Assembly (NCBI GenBank): GCA_945878835.1
Contig: CAMCUG010000005.1
Coordinates: 1-25,782 of the forward strand
Direction of reading: 5' to 3'
DNA: 25,782 nucleotides
From: Chryseobacterium gleum
GTDB lineage: Bacteria > Bacteroidota > Bacteroidia > Flavobacteriales_D > Sanyastnellaceae
How positions within the stretch are numbered: position 1 is the first letter of the stretch; the number at the start of each line of letters is the position of its first letter. A program made the translations under genes and the position numbers. Of this stretch, positions 12,560 to 21,646 are shown in pieces. The notes under the pieces are model-generated. The model searched no databases. It was not told the DNA's origin and saw only the letters and a list, made by a program, of their open reading frames with translations.

Positions 12560-14971
12560 ATGAAACGCATCTTTCTATGCGCTGTGCTAACCATTGCTAG
12601 CGCCATCAGCGCGCATGCACAAACCATAACGGTTAAAGATTTAACCACCCTTGAACCCATTTCAGGGGCTTATGTTTACATTTCAGCAAACAACATTGAA
12701 CTTCCTGAATTCATTGGAAAGACAAACAACGAAGGAATCATTGTTCTTCAAAAGCATTTCGGCAGTTTCATGATTACCGCTAATGGTTACGAGGTGAAGT
12801 ACCTGCCCACTTCTGAAGTCTCTGAAGGCATGGACGTTTTTTTAGTGGGTTCGAATGTTACCCTAACGCAAATGGTTATCTCTGCAACACGCTCAGCTAA
12901 CAACTCTGAATTAATAGCCCAACCGATAATCTCAATTCAACGCAAGGACATACAGTTCATCAATCCCGCAAATGCCGCTGATTTGCTTTCACAAACAGGC
13001 ACTGCGCTCATTCAAAAAAGTCAACTCGGTGGTGGCTCTCCCGTACTCCGCGGATTCGAGGGCAATAAAGTCCTTTATGTGGTAGACGGTGTTCGGATGA
13101 ACAACGCCATCTACCGCGGTGGTCACTTGCAAGATATTCTTAGTCTAGATCCCATGGCCATGGAAAATGTTGAGGTGGCCTATGGTCCAAGTGCTGTGGC
13201 ATACGGTTCGGATGCCTTAGGCGGCGTTATGAGTTTCAACACACGCTCACCCCGATTTACATCTGGCGACAAACTAACACGCGCGGGTGCCATGCTTCGT
13301 TACAGCAGTGCTGATCAAAGTGCTACGCATATTAATCTCGAAACAAGCACTGAGCGTTTCGCAACATTCACGGCTTTCACCTTCAATAATTTCGGAGATC
13401 TTCGACAAGGAAATATTCGAAATCCGAACTACCCTACATTCGGTGCACGTCCGTGGTACGTTGAACGTATCGATGGCAGAGATAGCGTAATGACGAATCC
13501 AAATCCAAATGTTCAAGTAGGTTCTGCGTACAAGCAGTATGACTTCATTGAGAAAATTTCATTCAAGCAAAGTAAGAAATTCATGCACACGCTTAACATT
13601 CAATATTCAACTACGAACAATGTCCCTCGCTACGATCGCTTAACGCAAGTGGAGATTGAGAACCCACGTTTCGGAGAATGGTATTACGGTCCGCAAACAC
13701 GCGCCATGGTAGCCTATCACGCTAATCTGAACAACGGAAAACGTTTGTACACGACAGGGAGAATTACATTGGCTTGGCAGAACATTGATCAATCGCGTCA
13801 CGACAGATTATTCAATAGCCCAAACCTGAACAACCGTTTGGAAAACGTAAAAGTGTATTCTGTGAATGCAGACTTCTCGAAGTCAATTGGAGAGAAATTA
13901 ACTGCGAATTACGGTTTGGAATATTACTTCAACGATGTAACAAGTACCGCAAATTCAGAAAATATTTTCACCGAAACTCAAAGTGCTTTGGACACGCGAT
14001 ATGCTAACGGTGGATCAACCATGAGTGGTACTTCGGCATACGGAACAGCTATTCTTAAAGCCACAAGGAAAATCACATTGAACGCGGGACTTCGTTATTC
14101 ACTCGTCAATCTCACCGCCTTGTTCACCGACAATTCCTTCTTTAACTTCCCATTCTCAGATGTCAATCAATCGAACAGAAACCTCAACGGAAGTATCGGA
14201 ATCATTGCAGCACCGAATACGAAATGGCGCATCACAGCCCTCGCTAGCACAGGCTTCCGCGCGCCGAATGTCGATGACCTTTCAAAAGTTTTTGAGAGTA
14301 ACGCAGGAAATTTAATTGTGCCGAACAATGAACTGAAGCCTGAAAAAGTTACCAATATCGAAGCGACAATCGAGCGAAAATTCAACAGAAAAACAACTCT
14401 TGCCCTGAACGGATACTACATGAATTACACCAACGCTTTAACCGCAGGCAAAGCGCAATTCAACGGACAAGATTCTATTTTTTACAACGGAACATTAAGC
14501 CCAGTGTACACCACCGTCAATGCTAACGAAGCTTACATTTGCGGAGGAAACCTAAGCTTGAACTCTCAAGTAAACGATCACTTCAGCATGCAGTCTTCTG
14601 TTGTTTATACATATGGAAGAATCAAATCTGAAAATGGAGATACACCGCTCGATCACATTCCTCCTGTATACGGAAGAACTGGATTCACCTTACAACAACA
14701 AAAATTCCGTGGTGAGTTTTCTGTGTTGTACAACGGTTGGAAACGAATCGCAGATTACCGCTTGAATGCCGAAGACAACGAAGCTTATGCGACCTCTGAT
14801 GGCATGCCCGCTTGGTATACGCTCAATGCGCATGCAAGCTACCAAGTGCAAGAAAACGTTCAATTGATGGTTGGATTGGAAAACATTCTAGATGCGAATT
14901 ACCGTGTCTTCGCCTCGAATATTTCTGGAGCAGGAAGAAACGTCACCTTCACACTTCGCGGTCGCTTCTAA
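12560..14971 (+). CDS. TonB-dependent outer-membrane receptor, haemoglobin/transferrin-receptor-like plug
   Basis: 803 residues from the ATG at 12560, giving a clean signal peptide (KRIFLCAVLTIASAISAHAQ) after AAAAAAGAA. The frame also opens at an ATG at 12443, adding 39 residues with a second hydrophobic segment. Domain order: carboxypeptidase-regulatory-like domain (KDLTTLEPISGAYVYI), plug with VLRGFEGNKVLYVVDGVRMNNAIYRGGHL and YGSDALGGVMSFNTR, then a 22-strand-type barrel ending FTLRGRF. The plug closely resembles TonB-dependent haemoglobin/transferrin receptors. FRAP is present at residues 566-569, but the usual NPNL is replaced by VPNNEL and no His lies between them, so haem uptake is doubtful; another metal complex or an organic ligand is possible. 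The 3' end overlaps the convergent lipid kinase gene by 23 bp. Confidence 0.85.
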   Translation: MKRIFLCAVLTIASAISAHAQTITVKDLTTLEPISGAYVYISANNIELPEFIGKTNNEGIIVLQKHFGSFMITANGYEVKYLPTSEVSEGMDVFLVGSNVTLTQMVISATRSANNSELIAQPIISIQRKDIQFINPANAADLLSQTGTALIQKSQLGGGSPVLRGFEGNKVLYVVDGVRMNNAIYRGGHLQDILSLDPMAMENVEVAYGPSAVAYGSDALGGVMSFNTRSPRFTSGDKLTRAGAMLRYSSADQSATHINLETSTERFATFTAFTFNNFGDLRQGNIRNPNYPTFGARPWYVERIDGRDSVMTNPNPNVQVGSAYKQYDFIEKISFKQSKKFMHTLNIQYSTTNNVPRYDRLTQVEIENPRFGEWYYGPQTRAMVAYHANLNNGKRLYTTGRITLAWQNIDQSRHDRLFNSPNLNNRLENVKVYSVNADFSKSIGEKLTANYGLEYYFNDVTSTANSENIFTETQSALDTRYANGGSTMSGTSAYGTAILKATRKITLNAGLRYSLVNLTALFTDNSFFNFPFSDVNQSNRNLNGSIGIIAAPNTKWRITALASTGFRAPNVDDLSKVFESNAGNLIVPNNELKPEKVTNIEATIERKFNRKTTLALNGYYMNYTNALTAGKAQFNGQDSIFYNGTLSPVYTTVNANEAYICGGNLSLNSQVNDHFSMQSSVVYTYGRIKSENGDTPLDHIPPVYGRTGFTLQQQKFRGEFSVLYNGWKRIADYRLNAEDNEAYATSDGMPAWYTLNAHASYQVQENVQLMVGLENILDANYRVFASNISGAGRNVTFTLRGRF

Positions 14972-15842
14972 CCACTATGTTTATTTTATGTTGAAGTGAA
15001 ATAGACATCGGAGAAAATCCAACAAACTCGCCGTCCATATCAATAGGCATAGGAACTTCGGTTTCAGCGCTTATTCTTTTTGCAGAATAATATTGAATCT
15101 TGTGATAGGAAAGCTTCTTGCACTTGCGCACTTTTGGCACGAAATACAAATACTCGAAAATATTCAAATCGCCAATAACAATAACTTCAAGCAGCTCGTC
15201 CGTGACATCACTTTCCGGAGAAATTCCCAATCCTGCCCCGAAATATTTCGCGTTAGCAACAACGAAATTCATTGCACGGGCTTCGAACTTCTTTCCGTCT
15301 AAATCAAAATGAATGGTTCGCTTTTTAAATCGAATTAAGTTCTTCACGATTAGCCACTGGTAGGTCAAGAATAATCCCAATCTTCTTTTGCTTCGCATCA
15401 TGTCATAAGCGACACACCCTCCCAAACCTAAATCTGTCACGTTCAAAAAAGCGCGCGTCTTTCCATCCCATTCCATAAAAGGTAAATCAATGGCTTTGAA
15501 ATTTCCTTCTTCTATATTCGCTCTTAATTTTTTAAAAGAAGTTGGGACATTCACTGTCTTTACAAAATCGTTTCCTGTCCCCGAAGGCCAGATGGCCAAA
15601 GGTGTTCGCGGATTCTCAGAATGAAAAATTCCGTTAGCGGCCAGATTCAAACTGCCGTCGCCACCGCAAACCAAAACCACATCGCAAGATTCATTGCAGA
15701 GTTCTCTCGCAATTTTTTCAGCGTGCCTGTCGTATTCAGTTACACGAATATGCAGGTCCCAATCGGAAAAGACTTTTTCGATTTGCTGGCGTTGGTCGTG
15801 TCTATTGCTTTTCGCACCGTGCAGAATTACGCCTAACTTCAT
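14949..15842 (-). CDS. Diacylglycerol/lipid kinase, YegS-DgkB family
   Basis: 297 residues. Catalytic-domain motifs are clear: GGDGSLN at 60-66, PSGTGNDF at 86-93 (nucleotide-binding and family hallmark) and the late DGE motif in DMDGEFVGF. Such enzymes phosphorylate diacylglycerol or related lipids with ATP at the inner face of the membrane, recycling DAG into phosphatidic acid; some act on sphingolipid-like substrates, which Bacteroidota can contain. Its ATG overlaps the TGA of the SprB-repeat protein gene (ATGA, 4 nt), so translation is probably coupled. The last eight codons overlap the convergent TonB receptor gene, and the C-terminus RSDREV may be tolerated sequence rather than selected. 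The exact lipid substrate is unknown. Confidence 0.86.
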   Translation of the reverse strand: MKLGVILHGAKSNRHDQRQQIEKVFSDWDLHIRVTEYDRHAEKIARELCNESCDVVLVCGGDGSLNLAANGIFHSENPRTPLAIWPSGTGNDFVKTVNVPTSFKKLRANIEEGNFKAIDLPFMEWDGKTRAFLNVTDLGLGGCVAYDMMRSKRRLGLFLTYQWLIVKNLIRFKKRTIHFDLDGKKFEARAMNFVVANAKYFGAGLGISPESDVTDELLEVIVIGDLNIFEYLYFVPKVRKCKKLSYHKIQYYSAKRISAETEVPMPIDMDGEFVGFSPMSISLQHKINIVVRSDREV

Positions 15843-17485
15843 TCAACAACAAGAATTGTCCCTTCCACTGTTTCTTCAACGGCAGTTCCACAATCTGTTT
15901 TGTAATGAAATAAATAGAAATACGTTCCTGGAACAACTTCGCTTGGCCTCCAATATTTTTGGGCAGGCGTGCTTTCAAACACAATCCCACCCCAACGGTT
16001 GTATACCGTTAAATCGTATTCAAGAAAAAGCACAGTCAGATCTAAAGTTGGGTCAGATGCCAATAAAACATGCCAATTATCATTCAAGTTATCTTGTTTC
16101 AAAGTAACAATATTCGGTAAAAGCATGGTGCTTAAATCCAAAGCATAAACATCTCCCGCAAAAATTTCTAATGAACCCGAATCAGAACAACCATTATCTA
16201 AATTCGTCACCACTAAATTCAACACTCCTGGTTCGGTAGCAATTGGATCAGCAACACTAGTGCTTGTGAGACCCGCGCCTGTCCAAGAATAAGAAACGTT
16301 CTGTGCTGGTGAAACTTCGATTCCTAAAATTTCGACTGCCGAGTTTAGACAAGTCAGTGAATCCTGTGAAGGAATTGCCAATTGAATATCTTGATTCGGA
16401 ACTGTTACTGGAATGGCGCGCAAACAGCCGTTTCCGTCTGTTATCGTTGCTGTATAATTTCCACCTACAACATTGGTAAGATCGAACTGTGTTTGATTTG
16501 TTCCGTTAAAATTCAATGTGTAATTACCATCTCCTCCCGTAATATTCGATACAGTTACACTTCCACCGAAACCATTGCATGCAGTTGTTGCAGCAACATC
16601 GAAGGCGACAGGATCACTTATTTCAAAAGCGATACTCTGCGTTCCTAAATTCCCGCAAGCGTCTTCCACAAAGCCCGTAGTGTTCGTAATGTTCAAGGTG
16701 TAGGTTCCTCCAATTAAAACTTGATTCGCCAATTGAATGGTGAACACATCGGCCATCGTCGGATTGTTTGCCGTTATAGACTGAACGGTGATGGTTCCGC
16801 TCGGGCCAGTAACCGTGAAGTCTGTTGGTTGCACAGATGTTCCAACAATAGGCTCGCTAAAAGTAAGTATAACCGTTAAGTTACTGCAGTCTGTTGTTGC
16901 ACTAATCGGCACAGGTGGCACTTGATCATACAAAGAAGCTGTTGATTGACCGAAGTTGATGGTATAACCTTCGAGGCTGTTTGACCAATTCATAACAACC
17001 AAGGCATAGGTTTGTCCCACAACAACGGGAAGATCGGCATTGAAAGGAGGTCCAAAGGTTGTCCCGGGTCCGTTAGAAGTTCCTTGACCTCCGTTGGCAG
17101 AGGAGATTCCAGTAGGACCATTAAATGAAAAATCTCCGTAGCTGTTGCATTCAACCTCAGGTGAAGTTGTTCCCAATCCGGCGCAACCACCTGTTGTAAT
17201 ATTGAACAAGCCCCAATCATAATCATCTACATCATTCAATGGATCTAAGATGAAACTCAAGTTCCCGTTGGCCTGAACCGTAAAGGTGTACCATACTGAA
17301 TTCTGCTCAAAACCTTGATTGCACGCTCCTGTTGCTTCAATGAAATTCCCCGCGTTTAGCGACGCTTGAGTCTCTGTATACAAATCACCACACAGAACTA
17401 TTGCTCCATTGCAATCACTTGTTGAAGTCTGTGCAATTCCTTGAACAGCACAAAAGCAAAGAATAACGAAAATAATTTTACGCAT
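15839..17485 (-). CDS. Secreted SprB-repeat protein with T9SS type B (gliding-motility) C-terminal domain
   Basis: 548 residues. After the signal peptide (RKIIFVILCFCAVQGIAQ) comes an N-terminal beta domain with SDCNGAIVLCGDLYTE and SVWYTFTVQANGNLSFILDP, like pre-peptidase/PPC-type modules. An Ig-like segment follows (PPVPISATTDCSNLTVILTFSEPI), then a SprB-type repeat (GGSVTVSNITGGDGNYTLNF to GNYTATITDGNGC) and a further Ig-like domain. The C-terminus carries the type B sorting signature: LPNIVTLKQDNLND, YDLTVYNRWGGIVFES, W, PGTYFYLFHYKTDCG and a final EGTILVVE. It should cross the outer membrane by T9SS and act at the cell surface. Type B cargo often needs a PorP/SprF-like partner encoded nearby; none is present here. 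It overlaps the lipid kinase gene by 4 nt. Confidence 0.85.
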   Translation of the reverse strand: MRKIIFVILCFCAVQGIAQTSTSDCNGAIVLCGDLYTETQASLNAGNFIEATGACNQGFEQNSVWYTFTVQANGNLSFILDPLNDVDDYDWGLFNITTGGCAGLGTTSPEVECNSYGDFSFNGPTGISSANGGQGTSNGPGTTFGPPFNADLPVVVGQTYALVVMNWSNSLEGYTINFGQSTASLYDQVPPVPISATTDCSNLTVILTFSEPIVGTSVQPTDFTVTGPSGTITVQSITANNPTMADVFTIQLANQVLIGGTYTLNITNTTGFVEDACGNLGTQSIAFEISDPVAFDVAATTACNGFGGSVTVSNITGGDGNYTLNFNGTNQTQFDLTNVVGGNYTATITDGNGCLRAIPVTVPNQDIQLAIPSQDSLTCLNSAVEILGIEVSPAQNVSYSWTGAGLTSTSVADPIATEPGVLNLVVTNLDNGCSDSGSLEIFAGDVYALDLSTMLLPNIVTLKQDNLNDNWHVLLASDPTLDLTVLFLEYDLTVYNRWGGIVFESTPAQKYWRPSEVVPGTYFYLFHYKTDCGTAVEETVEGTILVVE

Positions 17486-17506
17486 GGAACTAAATTAAGG
17501 TATTGA

Positions 17507-17514
17507 CAAATATA
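17507..17514 (-). promoter_or_regulatory. -7 promoter element (TATATTTG) of the SprB-repeat gene
   Basis: On the minus strand, TATATTTG is an exact -7 match 21 nt before the ATG at 17485, within the 33-bp gap after the large BNR gene. No -33 TTG at the normal distance was seen. It suggests the SprB-repeat/kinase pair is a transcription unit separate from the BNR gene. Confidence 0.5.
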
Positions 17515-17518
17515 GCCA

Positions 17519-20500
17519 TTACAATTTTATAAAGTCCCTTTTCACAACTGACCCGATATCTTGAATCTGTAAGACATAAACCCCCGAAGCCAATCCCTCA
17601 AGATTCAGCTGCTGCTTGGCTGACTGAATGCGTCCTGCTCGCACCAGCTTTCCTTCAGCAGAATAAACGGTGTAATTCGTTTCATTCAAAACCTCATGAC
17701 CTAAGTTTACATTCAATTTATCTCCAGTTGGAACCGGGAAAATTGAAACTGCATTCAATGAATTTTCATTCACATTTAAAACTGGAATTTCTCCAATGGT
17801 GAACACACCAGTCGCTGGCAATTGCAATGTGACTTCATACACGTCACCCACCAAAGTCATCGGATAAACCTGCAAAGCAGTTGATGTATTGAATCCTTCT
17901 GATTCACTAACTATGACATTCACCTCATTCAACCCCGTCAATTCTGAAGCTTGAATGCGCAACGTAGAGTTGAATACACTTCCTGTTCGGGTGAATGCGT
18001 AGGTTCGTTCAATTCTATTCGAGATAAACGGATATACCGAATTGCTCACATTCATTCCATTCACATCGCTTCCAACTAAAAGATAATTTCCATCTACCAT
18101 GGTTCCAACAGCGCTTACTTCTAGAACGCCCATACCTTGCGCTACTTCGTGCTTGTCGCCTGAATTTTCCTGTCCTACTCCAATAACTTCTTCCGCATAA
18201 TTGGGATGGACATATCGGGATTGCAGACCTAAATCCATTCCGTATTTCACCGCTAAATAATTATTCACAATGGTATGATGCGAAAGGAAAAGTCTGCGTT
18301 TGTATAAAATGTTTTCACCCATTCTTCCCTTTCCAAAACGATCATCGTAATCCCATCCGAAACGAATATCAATTGGAGTCGTGTTGTCACGCGCTCCAAT
18401 ATTCACAATTGGAAACGGATACAGATGATCATCGAAAATCGTATAGAACAATTGATGCAAATCGTCTTGCTCATAGATTAATCCGTAGATGTGCGGTGAC
18501 GTTGCTTCGCCAATGTAGAATATTGGCGAGCTCGAATAATTAGATTCCAAATCTAACACTTCACTGTGGTAGTGATCATCATTTTTCCAAGGATGAAGAA
18601 GATACCCGTTTGGAACACGCGCACTCGCGAACCAACCGTGGTCGTTGAATAGGATAGAATCTGTTTCGACCACGCAATAGGCACTTGTACTTCTTCCACC
18701 TAAAACTCCATTCATTTGCAAGAAGTCATTATCCCCGTCGAATTGAATTCCAGGACGTGAGTATACGCCGTCGTTTGCAACATATGTTGGACGTTGATTT
18801 ACACTTCCTTGTGATGCTGAGTTGTTGTTTCCACTTTGGTCTTGCCACACATAAACCGGGTCTCCGTCATTCGCAGAGAGGGCTCCGTTCATTAACGCTC
18901 CATTATCTGCACGCATCCAAAATGCTAGATCATCGCTATCTCCTACTCCACCAGGACCTTTGCTGCCGAATGCAGCTGGCGCCTGCATGAAGACTAATTT
19001 CAACGTGTCACTTGCGGCATTTCCTGTGAAGAAATTATCGATTGCGGTATTGCTCGGAAGAACTACTCTTACCTGACCAAAAGTAGTTGGTGTAACATTA
19101 ATTATGTAGTTGGAAGGACCACCTGTTACAGAATTTACCGTTCCATTTTCAATATAAAAATCGGAAATAGTTAAATCGCTTACATCAACGTTGGTCAAAT
19201 TCCGATAGAAGAAAATCTCTGCATCGAAAGTTCCAATGACCTCACCGGAAGTGCTTGGTGAATTCCATACAGCGCTGGTTGGAAACACATTCGTTTCCGG
19301 ACTGTACAAATCGCTTTCCCACATGCCCCTTCCATAGGTTGATGCGCGAATTCGCTTCGGCGAATCGTATGCTATCTCCATTTCAGTCACTCGCGCAGCG
19401 TAAGGAAATCCTGAAGAGAAATTCACCCATTCCGTCATGCTTGCATCCCAATAATAAATTCCTAAATCGGTTCCGATATACAGATTTTCAAGCACCGACG
19501 AGGTGTCTGAAACAATGGTATTCACGGCAACGTCTGGCAAATTCGGAGTCATGAGTGTCCACGACGCTCCTCCGTTTAAACTCTTATACACGTTCTTATT
19601 GAAGGCGATGTACACGGTTAGTGAATCTGTTTTGTGTGTCTCAATTGCATTCACTGCAACTACTGCATTCGGCAAATAGGTACTCATGTTTTGCCAAACA
19701 ACAGTATCACCCATAGAGTTATCTGTTCTTCCCATTTTGCGGGAGCCCTTCGAAGCATACAATACATTTCCTTTTGTGTAATGCGCTCGGATTTGATTGC
19801 AATCGGTTGTATTCGCACTTAAAAAACTCGTCGATATTTTTTCCCAGGTGATAGAGTCCTTTTCAACATGTTTAATATTCTTCGATCTCCAAATATTTTT
19901 CATTCCCACAAACATGGTTGCACTGCTGTCTGGGTGCAAGCAATACGGGGTGCTCCATGCACCTTCTTCCGTAATGCCGTTGGTTCCATCTCCTGCAAAC
20001 TTCTGATTGATGTAGTTTGTTGAAGTTCTGTACAAATCGCCGTAATAGATGCTTCCGTATCGACGCCCTTCTTCCTCGTAATCATACATACATTCGAATC
20101 CGTCTCCACCGCCTGTTCTAGCCCAGCGAGCCCCTTGAAATTCCGCTGTTCCATTGTCTTGAAACCCAGTTAATGCTCTTGCACCATCATGCGGCGATTG
20201 CCCCATTCGATAGATTTGTCCGTTAACAATTCCGCTTGAAATATCTTGCCATTCGCTGTTGTTCACATAGCGATAAAGTCCACCATCGTTGCATACGTAC
20301 AGATCATTATTGTGCGGATTAATTACCATTTCATGTTGATCGACATGCATAAAATTCGAATTAATATCTTGCCATGTCACTCCGCCATCAATACTTTTCT
20401 TCACTCGAATTCCACCACAATATATAACATTGGGTATAAGCGCATCACCTGTGAGACACAGGTCGTACCATGCCTGTCCTCCAGAGCTCGATCCGTCTGC

Positions 20501-21565
20501 AGACCACCCCATAATATTTGGCTCGCTGCTCATTTGCGTGAATGTTAGTCCTGCATCCTCACTTTTAAATGTCCCTGTATACGAATAAGTATTCGTTCTT
20601 AAAATATATACCGCATCGGGTTCCGAGGCGTTTACCCCCACACACATGCGCGTTCCGTTCGTCATGCCTGAATTGCTTTGAGCCCATGTCAATCCGAAAT
20701 CTTCACTTCTATAAAATCTTCCCGCACCAGTGGCGTAGAGTATATTGTGATCCGTTGGGTGTTGCGCTAAATCTTTGTATGCGAAAGTGTTTATTGAAAC
20801 TTGAGTCCAAGTAACCCCGCCATCCATTGATCTTCTAATGCCTAAGTCTGTTGCAATAACCACACTGTTTGCTTGGTCGTCGCAAGCAATAATTCCACCC
20901 ACGGTTCTGGTTGAGATTCCTGCGTTCATAAAGTTCCACGAGTCACCACCGTCATCGCTTCGCAACACACCCATTCCTGGTGAGTCACCCGCATCGCGAT
21001 CTCCTGTTCCAGCATACACAACGTTTGGATTCAAGGGGTCGAAAGCGATAGCGCTTATTCCAAGCGTTGGCAAATCATCTGTGCTTGAAGACCAGGAAAC
21101 ACCCCCATTTGTCGATTTCCATAATCCGCCAGCAGGAGTCCCCACAAGCATAATTTGCTCATTGGTTGGATGAAAGGCGATGCATGAAACACGACCAACA
21201 CCTTCAATATTTTCTCGGGTAGTTACTCCATCGAGAATGGGACCTAACGGCTCCCAGTTACCGGATAGAGAGCGTTGTCCTGAGTAATTCTTTAATGCCG
21301 TCCACAACTCTATGGTTTCTCTTCCGTTTAGCATTTTGCCATTCTCATCGGCATGGGTTTCCATTAACCATTTGAATCGTTCCAAAGGCTTGTATCCTTG
21401 TCCGCGTTCAGTTGGTCGTTGAGGCCAAGCTGCATTCATTTCAGATACAAAATCGAAAACAGAGACATCGCTGTGCATTAAGTCTGTCCACATAGGATGA
21501 TCCTGCGCTACGGTGCTTAATGAAATTAAACTCACAACGACTAGAGAAAATATACGATTTATCAT
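17519..21565 (-). CDS. Large BNR/sortilin-like propeller protein with T9SS type A sorting domain
   Basis: 1348 residues. Signal peptide 1-20 (cleavage VA-QD). From about residue 125 to 760 is a BNR/VPS10-type propeller region with at least seven Asp-box variants (S.D.G..W), such as STNGGVSW at 151, SDDGGDSW, SMDGGVTW, SEDFGLTW, SIDGGVTW and SLNGGASW. A short Ig-like stretch (VDVSDLTISDFYIENGTVN) follows. Then comes a concanavalin/LamG-like module beginning GPGGVGDSDDLAFWMRADNG and including VYVWQDQSGNNNSASQ and RPGIQFDGDNDFLQ. The last ~75 residues (VSIFPVPTGDKLNVNL to SGVYVLQIQDIGSVVKRDFIKL) are a T9SS type A domain, normally removed when the cargo is anchored to the surface or released. This points to carbohydrate- or protein-binding at the surface; I see no catalytic signature, so the ligand is unknown. 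Confidence 0.87.
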   Translation of the reverse strand: MINRIFSLVVVSLISLSTVAQDHPMWTDLMHSDVSVFDFVSEMNAAWPQRPTERGQGYKPLERFKWLMETHADENGKMLNGRETIELWTALKNYSGQRSLSGNWEPLGPILDGVTTRENIEGVGRVSCIAFHPTNEQIMLVGTPAGGLWKSTNGGVSWSSSTDDLPTLGISAIAFDPLNPNVVYAGTGDRDAGDSPGMGVLRSDDGGDSWNFMNAGISTRTVGGIIACDDQANSVVIATDLGIRRSMDGGVTWTQVSINTFAYKDLAQHPTDHNILYATGAGRFYRSEDFGLTWAQSNSGMTNGTRMCVGVNASEPDAVYILRTNTYSYTGTFKSEDAGLTFTQMSSEPNIMGWSADGSSSGGQAWYDLCLTGDALIPNVIYCGGIRVKKSIDGGVTWQDINSNFMHVDQHEMVINPHNNDLYVCNDGGLYRYVNNSEWQDISSGIVNGQIYRMGQSPHDGARALTGFQDNGTAEFQGARWARTGGGDGFECMYDYEEEGRRYGSIYYGDLYRTSTNYINQKFAGDGTNGITEEGAWSTPYCLHPDSSATMFVGMKNIWRSKNIKHVEKDSITWEKISTSFLSANTTDCNQIRAHYTKGNVLYASKGSRKMGRTDNSMGDTVVWQNMSTYLPNAVVAVNAIETHKTDSLTVYIAFNKNVYKSLNGGASWTLMTPNLPDVAVNTIVSDTSSVLENLYIGTDLGIYYWDASMTEWVNFSSGFPYAARVTEMEIAYDSPKRIRASTYGRGMWESDLYSPETNVFPTSAVWNSPSTSGEVIGTFDAEIFFYRNLTNVDVSDLTISDFYIENGTVNSVTGGPSNYIINVTPTTFGQVRVVLPSNTAIDNFFTGNAASDTLKLVFMQAPAAFGSKGPGGVGDSDDLAFWMRADNGALMNGALSANDGDPVYVWQDQSGNNNSASQGSVNQRPTYVANDGVYSRPGIQFDGDNDFLQMNGVLGGRSTSAYCVVETDSILFNDHGWFASARVPNGYLLHPWKNDDHYHSEVLDLESNYSSSPIFYIGEATSPHIYGLIYEQDDLHQLFYTIFDDHLYPFPIVNIGARDNTTPIDIRFGWDYDDRFGKGRMGENILYKRRLFLSHHTIVNNYLAVKYGMDLGLQSRYVHPNYAEEVIGVGQENSGDKHEVAQGMGVLEVSAVGTMVDGNYLLVGSDVNGMNVSNSVYPFISNRIERTYAFTRTGSVFNSTLRIQASELTGLNEVNVIVSESEGFNTSTALQVYPMTLVGDVYEVTLQLPATGVFTIGEIPVLNVNENSLNAVSIFPVPTGDKLNVNLGHEVLNETNYTVYSAEGKLVRAGRIQSAKQQLNLEGLASGVYVLQIQDIGSVVKRDFIKL

Positions 21566-21601
21566 AGTTACAAGAATACGTCACAAATAAATTCACAACA
21601 T

Positions 21602-21628
21602 AAAAAAAAGGGCTCAAAATGAGCCCTT
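21602..21628 (-). terminator. Rho-independent terminator of the peroxiredoxin gene
   Basis: On the minus strand AAGGGCTCA-TTT-TGAGCCCTT forms a 9-bp stem with a 3-nt loop, followed by a run of eight T. It lies 19 nt after the peroxiredoxin stop codon. Confidence 0.88.
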
Positions 21629-21646
21629 CCTTAAACAATGCTTGAA

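Noticed and set aside
19900..20154. Alternative frames within the large BNR gene, both strands
   Set aside because: They are shadows of a well-supported 1348-codon gene with recognisable domains throughout; none has a signal, motif or promoter.
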